12,937 nucleotides of DNA, taken from Planctomycetota bacterium. Lineage in GTDB: Bacteria; Planctomycetota; UBA1135; UBA2386. The translations under genes were made by a program, and so were the position numbers. Under the pieces are notes generated by a model. It did not search any database. It was not told where the DNA came from and saw only the letters and a program-made list of their open reading frames with translations. Below, piece by piece: positions 1 through 6,506 of this stretch. The stretch covers positions 1-12,937 of the forward strand of contig JAGQQZ010000055.1 in assembly GCA_020425915.1 (NCBI GenBank). Direction: 5' to 3'. Position 1 is the first letter of the stretch. Each line of letters starts with the position of its first letter.

Positions 1-2493
1 GACGGCGAGCCGTTCGACTACTTCGAACTCGCGGACTCGAGCGCCGCGATGCCGGGACACCCGGTCGTCGCGATCGGTCATCCGGACGGCAAGGACCTCG
101 TGGTGTTCGCCGGTTGCCTCTCGCGCGCGAGCGGCGGAGTCGAACTCGGCACGCGGGTCCTGTCACCCGGCGAGATCCTCCTGTCGGACGCGTCGATCCG
201 TCCGCAGGACAACGGCGGTCCCCTCGTCGAGCTCGACGGCAGGCTCGTGGGGCTCTGCAACTCGAAGTACTTCGTCAAGCCGACCGCCGAGCCGACCAAG
301 GAGGACCTCGAGAAGCCTAACTTCGGCGTGGCCGTGTCGTCGGCCGCGATCGCGAAGTCACTGCGTCCCGCGTTCACGAGCCGTGAGTGGAAGAACCAGA
401 CGCTGCGGAGCCTCGCGAAGCGCGACGCGCCGCCATCGGTCGGAGAGCGGGCCGTCGCGAAGGTGCGGGACGCGATCGTCGCGGTCCACGTCGGCGAGAA
501 GCTCCCGGATCTCGGTCTGTTGGATCCCTACGCGAACGTGCGCCATGACGGTCGTGGCTCGGGCGTGTGCGTCGACAGCACGGGACTCGTGCTCACGAAC
601 CACCACGTCGTCAAGTCGGACGACCAGGACGTCTGGGTCACGTTCCTGAACGGCAAGACGTACCGGGCCGAAGTTCTTCGCAAGGACGGGGCCTCGAACA
701 TCGCCCTGCTCCGCATCTCGTCGTCGGAGACGTTCCCGTTCGTCGAACTCGGTGATTCCGAGCAGGCGCTCAAGGGTGAGCTCGTGCTCGCGGTCGGTAA
801 TCCCCGCGGCGAGGCGCTGTCGGTGGGAATCGGTGTGGTCTCGGCGATGAAGCGCCGGGCGCGGGTCGGCGGCAACTGGATGCCGTCCGAAGGGCTGCTG
901 CAGATCGATGCCCCGGTCGACGCTGCCAACACCGGCGGTGCGGTCGTCGACGGCGCCGGTCAGGTCGTCGCGATCATCAACGCGGGGGAGACCGAAGCGG
1001 AGATCGAGGAAGGCGAGGAGAAGAAGGACACGAACATCGGCTTCGCGATCCCGATCGAGCGGATCCGCAAGAAGTTCCGCGGCGAGTTCGACATGCACGC
1101 GGGCGCCAACGCGTCGGTCGTCGAGGCGCGGAACCCGACGAGCGAGGAACTCGCGCTCCGCGAGTCGAGGCTGACCAAGATGGTCGCCGCCAGCGCGCCC
1201 AGCCTGATCAACGTCTACGTCGCCGTCGAGGTGCCACAGCCGGAGACGTTCGACCCGTTCGCCGAGGACGAGGCACGGTTCCAGATGGTGGGACAGGGAT
1301 CGGGTGTGATCATCGATCCGAGCGGTCTCGCGTTGACCAACTGGCACGTCGTCAACGGCGGCGACCTCGTGTCGGTCCGAACTGGAACGGACGAGACGTA
1401 TCAGGCCAAGGTGTTGAGCACATCGCGGGTCGACGACCTCGCGTTGCTGCAACTCGAGATCCCGCAGGGCGAGACCGTGCGCGCGGTCGAACTTGCCGAT
1501 TCCGACGCGGTCTCCCATGGCACGACCGTCGTCGCGATCGGGAACCCGTACGGGCACTCGAACACGGTTACGGCTGGTGTGCTCTCGGCGGTGGATCAGG
1601 CGATCAACATCAAGGGACGTGCACGCGAGTTCGAGGGCCTGATCCAGACCGACGCGGCGATCAACCCGGGCAACAGCGGCGGTGCGCTGCTCGATCTCGA
1701 GGGACGCTTGGTCGGCATCAACAGCGCCGGTGCGAACTCGGACGCCGAGGTCGGCTACGCGATCCCGTCCAACTACGTTCGCGAGAAGTTCCACAGCAAA
1801 CTGCTGTCGGCCGAGAAGCTCGGCAGCTCCTACCTCGGCGTCATCGTCGTCGACGACGAGACGAAGGGGCCGGTGGTGCGCTCGGTCAATCGGTTCGGTC
1901 CGGCGGCACGGGCGGGTTTCCAGGTCGGAGACGTCGTCCGCAAGGTCGGCGCGTCGGCGATCAAGGATCGTGTCGAGTTTGTCCGCGTCACGCTCGGTGC
2001 CGTCGCCGGCCAGCCGATCCCGATCGAGCTCGATCGCGACGGCACGACGATCACGCTCGAACCGACGCCGATCAGTGCGCGGGCGTGGCGGGTGTTCCGG
2101 CAGACGGGTGTCGAACTCGAGGTCATCGACTACGCCGACGAGCCCGAGCTGATCCGCAACGCGCAGATCGCGATGTTCCGGAACTACACCGGGTCACCCG
2201 ACGGTGAGCCGCCGACGATCGAGCGCACGGCGATCCGAGTCGTGCAGGTGCGGCCGTCCGAAGCCGAGGACGGCCTCGACCTGAAGGCCGGCGACCTGCT
2301 GATGGGGATCGAGACGCGCGAGCGGTTGATCGGTGGCGGCGAGACGACCAAGCTCATCGGATTCCACGAGATGGGCGGCCTCGGCGAGTGCTTCGACGCT
2401 CACGCGACGAAGGAAGAGCATCGCTGGCCGCTCTACGTGTATCGCGACGGCGAGATCCTGCAGACCTCGATCCGGATCGAGCGGGTCCAGTGA
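1..2493 (+). CDS. HtrA-like serine protease with three tandem trypsin domains and PDZ domains (5' end missing)
   Basis: The frame is open from base 1 and the first 16 codons already match a trypsin-fold strand (FELADSSAA), so the true start lies upstream of the window. Numbering here is from the in-frame ATG at 49, 814 residues to the stop. Three trypsin-like domains follow one another. Domain 1 (to about 110) has Asn55 where the GNSGG serine should be (DNGGP). Domain 2 (about 132-345) keeps His186 (TNHHVV) but has Asn217 for the catalytic Asp and Thr295 for the Ser (NTGGA). Domain 3 (about 376-580) has a full triad: His433 (TNWHVV), Asp463 (VDDLALL) and Ser543 (GNSGG). A PDZ domain spans about 591-676, and a weaker PDZ-like region with GLDLKAGDLLMGI spans about 682-812. 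DegP/HtrA proteins are envelope proteases and chaperones, so an exported role in protein quality control is inferred; any signal peptide lies outside the window. It converges on the CAP-domain gene. The family call is firm, but the substrate is unknown. Confidence 0.93.
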   Translation, partial: DGEPFDYFELADSSAAMPGHPVVAIGHPDGKDLVVFAGCLSRASGGVELGTRVLSPGEILLSDASIRPQDNGGPLVELDGRLVGLCNSKYFVKPTAEPTKEDLEKPNFGVAVSSAAIAKSLRPAFTSREWKNQTLRSLAKRDAPPSVGERAVAKVRDAIVAVHVGEKLPDLGLLDPYANVRHDGRGSGVCVDSTGLVLTNHHVVKSDDQDVWVTFLNGKTYRAEVLRKDGASNIALLRISSSETFPFVELGDSEQALKGELVLAVGNPRGEALSVGIGVVSAMKRRARVGGNWMPSEGLLQIDAPVDAANTGGAVVDGAGQVVAIINAGETEAEIEEGEEKKDTNIGFAIPIERIRKKFRGEFDMHAGANASVVEARNPTSEELALRESRLTKMVAASAPSLINVYVAVEVPQPETFDPFAEDEARFQMVGQGSGVIIDPSGLALTNWHVVNGGDLVSVRTGTDETYQAKVLSTSRVDDLALLQLEIPQGETVRAVELADSDAVSHGTTVVAIGNPYGHSNTVTAGVLSAVDQAINIKGRAREFEGLIQTDAAINPGNSGGALLDLEGRLVGINSAGANSDAEVGYAIPSNYVREKFHSKLLSAEKLGSSYLGVIVVDDETKGPVVRSVNRFGPAARAGFQVGDVVRKVGASAIKDRVEFVRVTLGAVAGQPIPIELDRDGTTITLEPTPISARAWRVFRQTGVELEVIDYADEPELIRNAQIAMFRNYTGSPDGEPPTIERTAIRVVQVRPSEAEDGLDLKAGDLLMGIETRERLIGGGETTKLIGFHEMGGLGECFDAHATKEEHRWPLYVYRDGEILQTSIRIERVQ

Positions 2494-2504
2494 GGATCCG
2501 CTGG

Positions 2505-2534
2505 GCGTGCTCCCGACCAACGTCGGGAGCACGC
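2505..2534. terminator. Perfect 13-bp hairpin between convergent genes
   Basis: GCGTGCTCCCGAC (2505-2517) is repeated as its exact reverse complement at 2522-2534, leaving a CAAC loop. It begins 11 bases after the protease stop and ends 5 bases before the stop of the opposing gene, so it can serve both strands. No T-run follows on either strand, so it is a hairpin-only terminator or a 3'-end stabiliser. Its function is inferred from position. Confidence 0.72.
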
Positions 2535-2539
2535 GGGCG

Positions 2540-4867
2540 TCACTTGGTCTGGAAGAAGCCGGTGACGCGCTCGATGTCGCGGTTGCTCTCGCCCCGGGCG
2601 CCGGCCTTGCGGCGCGCGAAACTCCACGTCACGTTGTAGCGCGTGCCGCCCTTCTTCAGCGGTTCGAGCGGATAGAACACGACCATGCCCGGCGCGGACG
2701 TGTGACGGTTGCTACCGCTCGCCGCGCCGAGGTCGAGGATTCCCTCGATCGGCTTCGAATCGGGTCCGACGACCGAGCACTGGTAGGTGTTGCGCTCGCC
2801 GACCAGACTCGAGCCGAAGCTGTGGAAGCTGATCGGATAGCCGATCTTCTTCTTGCCGCCGTGTCCGTGCGCTTCGAGCAGCGCCTGGAGCTCGGGGCCG
2901 AGTTCCTCGACCTCGACCTCGTGGGGGACCATCTGGATGCCACGCGGGTAGAACGTGAAGCCCGCGCCCTCGCGCTTGCTCTTGCCGGGCTTGACGCCAC
3001 GGATCGTCTCCATGACGAGGACGCCCTTCTCCGCGAAGAGGCCGATCGTCCACAGGAAGTCGTTGATCAGCGCGTCGCGGTAGCCGGGATAGTCGAGCCA
3101 CTTCTCGAAGACGTCCTTCGGGTTCTTGGCCCGCGTCTCGACCAGAGCCATCTGCGCGAACATGTTGCCCAGGTGCGTCGCGCCCTCGAGGTCGGTGTCC
3201 TCCATCTGCTCGGGGCCAGGACCGCGCTGGTCCTTGTTCGCCATCAGGTAGTTCGCGTGGTCCGCGCAGCGAGTCGAGTAGGTCGCGCTCCAGGTGACGG
3301 CCGGACTGCCGCGCTCCTTGCGGACCTCGTTGAACGCCTCGAGCCACTTCTTGACGTCCTTGCTGACCGACTCGAGCGGCGGGGTGTTGTTGCGGATCGC
3401 CTTGAGGACGGGGCTCGCCTCGGTCCAGAAGTCGCGCCATTCCTTCTCGAGCTGCGCGATCGTCAGGCCGTCGTTGAGTTCCGCGAACTTCTCCGCGATG
3501 TCCGTCGGGTTGTGCAAGTTCGTCGCCTTGTTGAGGCCGTCGAGGCTCTTGATGAGCTGCGGGTTGCGGCGGACCAGGTAGTCACAGAACGACCACGCCT
3601 TGATCCGCGCTTCGTTCGGGAAGTCGTGCGCCTGGTACAGCGTCAGCTCGGCGGCCGGCGTGCCGGCCTTCTTCCACGCCGTCTCGAGCGCGAGGTCCTT
3701 CCACTCGTCGAAGTTCGGCGAGTTGTATTCGATCTCGTCCTCGGTGCTGGTCTCGATCTGGCGGCGGCGGTCGATCGAGAACAGGCGGTTGTTGTTGAAG
3801 AACGCGCCGACGATCGTGTGACCGATGCCCTCGTTCATCGCGGTCGTCTGCATGCCGGCGGACATCTGCGCGACGCGGCGCACGGCGCTGTCGTACATGA
3901 CCTTCTCGGTGCCGGCCGCGACCAGGTTGATGTTCGGCTTGAGGTTCGCGCTCGCCGAGTTCTCGCGGGTCCACTCGAAGTCCTTCTGGTCGCCGCGGAA
4001 GCGATCGGTGTTCGCGTCCAGCACTTGCTGGAAGACCTCCTTCGACGAGACGAACAGGACCTCGGAGACCGGCCACCGTTCGAGGTCGGTGAAGAATCCC
4101 GGGGAGTCCTTGAAGACCTCACAGACGACGCGGATGGCGCGCTCGGCGTGCTTGGCCGACTCCTTCATGTTCTCGAGGTCGAAGTCGCCGCGGAAGATGA
4201 AGTGCTCCGACTTGACCGAACGGTGGTCGATGCGCGCGTTGTCGAGGACTTCGCTGCGCTCCGTCGACGGCAGTTCCTCGACGGGGTAGTCGACCTTGAA
4301 CTGCGCTTCGATCGCCTCCTCCAAGAGCTTCGATCGCTCGTAGAGCGTCTTCTCGAGGTCCGTCCCCGACAGGCCCTCGACCGGCTTGTAGTTGAGCGCC
4401 GCCTTGGCCGCATCGTCGTCCGGCAGATAGCGGATCGTCTTCTCGAAGTGATAACGCGACCGATCGGTCCGACCCGCCTTCGCGTAGTCCTCCGCGAGCT
4501 TGCGGTGCGCGCTGCCGATCTGCTTCGCGAGGTTGTCCCAGTCGCGCTTCAGCGACTTCGCGGCTGACGGGTTCGGCGTGTCCTCGGTCGGGTACTTGAA
4601 GTCCGACCGCGGGTTCCACGACTTGCCGACGCGGACGTGGCCGAGCGCCTCGTGCGCGTCCGCGTAGTCCGGGTCGTACTCCGCCAGCAGCATCAGCCAG
4701 ACGATCTTCGCCTTGCGCGGGAAGCCCTTCTTGAACGCCTTCTCGGCGTAGGCGTGCAGCCGCTTGGCCTGCGCCAGGTTGAACGTGGCCTCGTCGGCGA
4801 ACTGGGCCGACAGGTTGGGGGCGAGGAACAGGAGCGCGAGCGCGCAGATGCTGATCAGTCTCGTCAT
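2540..4867 (-). CDS. Secreted TPR / peptidase-MA-like / CAP (SCP) domain protein
   Basis: This is a 775-residue protein. The start at 4867 was chosen because it gives a clean signal peptide (MTRLISICALALLFLAPNLSA); the frame stays open upstream without a better signal. Residues about 25-160 are helical and TPR-like (AEKAFKKGFPRKAKIVWLML, then AEDYAKAGRTDRSRYHFEK). Residues about 218-480 resemble a peptidase-MA/gluzincin domain: a 'SEHF.F.G' strand, the NEGIGHTI motif at 345-352 that matches the glutamate-ligand helix of that clan, and a late helix (NEARIKAWSFCDYLVRR). The expected HExxH is not seen; the equivalent stretch reads SAVRRVAQMSAG. Residues about 505-640 form a CAP domain (FNEVRKERGSPAVTW, CADHANYL, WLDYPGYRDALI). 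After it comes YPRGIQMVP...GYPISFHSF, a pairing usual in planctomycete CAP proteins. It is probably exported and non-catalytic. There is no Shine-Dalgarno; the leader is C-rich. The CAP and signal calls are good, the MA-like call moderate. Confidence 0.85.
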   Translation of the reverse strand: MTRLISICALALLFLAPNLSAQFADEATFNLAQAKRLHAYAEKAFKKGFPRKAKIVWLMLLAEYDPDYADAHEALGHVRVGKSWNPRSDFKYPTEDTPNPSAAKSLKRDWDNLAKQIGSAHRKLAEDYAKAGRTDRSRYHFEKTIRYLPDDDAAKAALNYKPVEGLSGTDLEKTLYERSKLLEEAIEAQFKVDYPVEELPSTERSEVLDNARIDHRSVKSEHFIFRGDFDLENMKESAKHAERAIRVVCEVFKDSPGFFTDLERWPVSEVLFVSSKEVFQQVLDANTDRFRGDQKDFEWTRENSASANLKPNINLVAAGTEKVMYDSAVRRVAQMSAGMQTTAMNEGIGHTIVGAFFNNNRLFSIDRRRQIETSTEDEIEYNSPNFDEWKDLALETAWKKAGTPAAELTLYQAHDFPNEARIKAWSFCDYLVRRNPQLIKSLDGLNKATNLHNPTDIAEKFAELNDGLTIAQLEKEWRDFWTEASPVLKAIRNNTPPLESVSKDVKKWLEAFNEVRKERGSPAVTWSATYSTRCADHANYLMANKDQRGPGPEQMEDTDLEGATHLGNMFAQMALVETRAKNPKDVFEKWLDYPGYRDALINDFLWTIGLFAEKGVLVMETIRGVKPGKSKREGAGFTFYPRGIQMVPHEVEVEELGPELQALLEAHGHGGKKKIGYPISFHSFGSSLVGERNTYQCSVVGPDSKPIEGILDLGAASGSNRHTSAPGMVVFYPLEPLKKGGTRYNVTWSFARRKAGARGESNRDIERVTGFFQTK

Positions 4868-4872
4868 CGTGT

Positions 4873-4898
4873 GGGGTCGGGATTGGTCGGGGTCGGGG
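4873..4898 (+). other. Putative G-quadruplex motif in the leader of the CAP-domain gene
   Basis: Four G-tracts lie in 26 bases: GGGG, GGG, GGGG and GGGG, separated by loops TC, ATTGGTC and TC. This fits the usual G3+N1-7 quadruplex pattern. The element also holds three overlapping-to-adjacent GGTCGGG copies (4875, 4885, 4891). The G-rich strand is the template strand of the minus-strand CAP gene and sits 5-31 bases before its ATG. The motif is plain in the sequence; folding or a regulatory effect is inference. Confidence 0.5.
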
Positions 4899-4927
4899 AG
4901 GATAGCGCAGCCGAGAGGCAAGTCCCG
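4899..4927 (-). promoter_or_regulatory. Weak candidate promoter for the CAP-domain gene
   Basis: Read on the minus strand, TATCCT (4904-4899) lies about 32 bases before the start codon, with GGGACT 16 bases further upstream. The match to sigma70 consensus is four of six at -10 and three of six at -35. This is weak in GC-rich DNA; it is listed only because its position is right. Confidence 0.2.
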
Positions 4928-5072
4928 GAGATAGCCATGGAACGGCTCTCGGTCGGGAACAACTCCGCTGCACCGGGCGGCCCCGTGCTCGGCGATCCGC
5001 CCGACGAGCCGGTTCCCGCTCAGGCCGGGTCCACGGTCCGGTCGATAGGTCATCTTATCTCCCCTTCCCACC

Positions 5073-5077
5073 GGAGG
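5073..5077 (+). promoter_or_regulatory. Shine-Dalgarno GGAGG that fixes a GTG start
   Basis: GGAGG lies four bases before GTG at 5082. It is one of only two strong ribosome binding sites in the window, and it supports the GTG start that places a signal peptide at the N-terminus. Confidence 0.7.
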
Positions 5078-5081
5078 TTCC

Positions 5082-6206
5082 GTGGACTTCGAGGCAACCC
5101 TGCTGCGGCCGTTCGTCGCATTCGCCGTGCTCGCCGCGGTGTCCCCCGCCCAGGAGTGGGCGACGATCCCGAGCGGGTTCGACCGCTTGCCGGGGAACGC
5201 CGCCGTGTCGGTTCCGGGTCGCTGGACGTGGGGGAGGCTCCAGGTGCTGTACGACGCCGCGCTGTTCACGGATCTCGTCGGTGAGTCGATCACGGGGCTG
5301 AGGATCCGGCGCCCGGCGTTCTTCGACGAACCGGCCTACGTCGGATCCACGATGACGTTCGAGATCTCGCTCGGCCCGTCGCCGCGCGATCCGGCCAACA
5401 TGTCGGGCAACTTCAACGACCAGTACGATCCGGCGTCGCCGATGCAGGTCGTCTACGCCCAGCAGAGCTACGCGATCCCGCCGACTCCTGCGCCCGGGCA
5501 GGCGGATGTGGTCGGCGAGTCGCTGGTCGACCTGACGTTCGACCAACCGTTCGTCGTGCCCGCCGGAACCTCGATCCTGCTCGAATGGCGCACGATCGAC
5601 ACCAGCCTGACCGTGTTGGGCGACGGCTGGGCCGATTGCGTCTGGTTGCCGTCGGGTCAGGACGTCGGATTGGCGCGACACGCGGGTCAGAACGGCTGTG
5701 GCAACCACGGCGCGATGCGGCTCGACGTCGCCCCCGGCAGCGAGCACCCGGCCCTCGGTCAGACGACGAACTTCCGTCTCGAGGGAGCCCAGCACGAATC
5801 ATCGTGCCATTTCGCAATCGGGTTCGAGCCCGTCGCGAACACCCCCGGCGGATTCGGAGTCGACGTGACCGTGTTTCCGTTCGCCGGCCTCTGCCAGCTC
5901 TGGACTCCGCTGCAGTTCTTCCTCGCGCCGGTGCAGACCGACGCCGCGGGCGCGGTCGACTTCGGCTTCGAGTTCCCGTCGTCTAATACGCTTCAAGGTA
6001 TTCAGGTTGGCATGCAGGCGTTCGTCGTGGAGACGGACGACCAGGACCTGCCGACGGCGATCGCGGCGAGCAACGGCGTGGTTCTGCTGATGGACTCGAT
6101 CGGGCTCGGCGACATGGCCGCCACCGCGCTGTTCCCGGCAGACGACGCGACCGCGCCGTGGATCCCGTGGGTCGGTCTGTGTCCGATCATCGAATTCTCC
6201 TACTGA
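5082..6206 (+). CDS. Secreted protein of unknown function, planctomycete exported type
   Basis: This is a 374-residue protein starting at GTG behind GGAGG. The N-terminus carries a signal peptide (hydrophobic PFVAFAVLAAVSPAQ), with likely cleavage near residue 24. The mature part is rich in Gly, Pro and aromatic residues with short strand-like segments, suggesting an all-beta extracellular fold. Mid-protein, FVVPAGTSILLEWR resembles a beta-sandwich edge seen in other planctomycete exported proteins. Four cysteines fall between the mid-region and the tail (WADC, QNGC, SSCHF, GLCQLW) and one is near the end (GLCPI). The tail (GMQAFVV...AASNGVVLL) resembles the end of the small paired proteins at 8562 and 9095, which suggests a shared C-terminal module. 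No catalytic motif was seen and the function is not recognised. It is divergent from the CAP gene, with 214 bases between them. Confidence 0.82.
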   Translation: MDFEATLLRPFVAFAVLAAVSPAQEWATIPSGFDRLPGNAAVSVPGRWTWGRLQVLYDAALFTDLVGESITGLRIRRPAFFDEPAYVGSTMTFEISLGPSPRDPANMSGNFNDQYDPASPMQVVYAQQSYAIPPTPAPGQADVVGESLVDLTFDQPFVVPAGTSILLEWRTIDTSLTVLGDGWADCVWLPSGQDVGLARHAGQNGCGNHGAMRLDVAPGSEHPALGQTTNFRLEGAQHESSCHFAIGFEPVANTPGGFGVDVTVFPFAGLCQLWTPLQFFLAPVQTDAAGAVDFGFEFPSSNTLQGIQVGMQAFVVETDDQDLPTAIAASNGVVLLMDSIGLGDMAATALFPADDATAPWIPWVGLCPIIEFSY

Positions 6207-6220
6207 GCCGGTGTTCGGAG

Positions 6221-6248
6221 TTGCGCGCCCGAGGGGTCGGGCTACGCT
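6221..6248 (+). promoter_or_regulatory. Weak candidate promoter for rpmG
   Basis: TTGCGC (6221) and TACGCT (6243) are separated by 16 bases, about 30 bases before the rpmG start. TACGCT is a poor -10 match. The 72-base gap after the preceding gene leaves room for a promoter, but read-through from 5082-6206 is equally possible. Confidence 0.25.
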
Positions 6249-6278
6249 CTCCCGCCCCTTTCCGCAGCAGAATTCCCG

Positions 6279-6443
6279 ATGGCCAAGCCCAAGAAGAAGC
6301 GCGAGATCGTCCACCTGGTCTGCAGTGAGTCCGGCGATCGGAACTACACGATCCGCAAGAAGCCGGGCACGCCGAAGCTCGAGCTGAAGAAGTACTGCCC
6401 GCGCCTGCGCCGCCACACGGTGCACACCGAGAAGAAGAAGTAG
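6279..6443 (+). CDS. rpmG: 50S ribosomal protein bL33
   Basis: This 54-residue protein is the usual size for bL33, a large-subunit protein near the E site. The diagnostic pieces are all present: a basic start (MAKPKKKREIVHLVC), GDRNYTI, LELKKYCPRLRRHTVH and a lysine tail. Zinc-binding bL33 has two CXXC pairs. Here each pair keeps only its first cysteine: Cys15 with Ser18 (CSES) and Cys40 with Leu43 (CPRL), so a four-cysteine zinc site cannot form. The stretch between RNYT and LELKK is also shorter than in E. coli. The ATG has no clear Shine-Dalgarno. The gene is followed by a hairpin and faces the HEAT-like gene. Identification is by sequence recognition and is firm. Confidence 0.95.
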   Translation: MAKPKKKREIVHLVCSESGDRNYTIRKKPGTPKLELKKYCPRLRRHTVHTEKKK

Positions 6444-6451
6444 CGGCTCCG

Positions 6452-6472
6452 CTCCGAGCAGTCGGCTCGGAG
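6452..6472. terminator. 8-bp hairpin downstream of rpmG
   Basis: CTCCGAGC (6452-6459) pairs with GCTCGGAG (6465-6472) around a 5-base loop, starting 9 bases after the rpmG stop and 34 bases before the end of the opposing gene. There is no T-tract. It is a likely terminator by position. Confidence 0.55.
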
Positions 6473-6506
6473 GTGGGAGTCCTCGCTGCTTGGCTGGCGC
6501 GTCGCG

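Noticed and set aside
358..1794. A 478-codon open frame on the minus strand opposite the protease
   Set aside because: It is Asp/Arg/Val-biased antisense of the trypsin-domain gene with no motif.
2333..4567. A 744-codon open frame on the plus strand opposite the CAP-domain gene
   Set aside because: Its translation is a monotonous Arg/Leu/Val/Asp/Glu-rich sequence with no domain, and it overlaps both the protease 3' end and the CAP gene. It is a by-product of high GC on the strand opposite a real gene.
4868..5293. N-terminal extension of the CAP-domain protein, since the frame stays open to 5293
   Set aside because: The extension would bury the signal peptide inside the protein and overlap the divergent gene that starts at 5082 with its own GGAGG.
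6207..6278. A tRNA in front of rpmG, as is often found in bacteria
   Set aside because: The 72-base gap shows no cloverleaf: no TTCGA-type T-loop, no matching acceptor arms and no anticodon stem.
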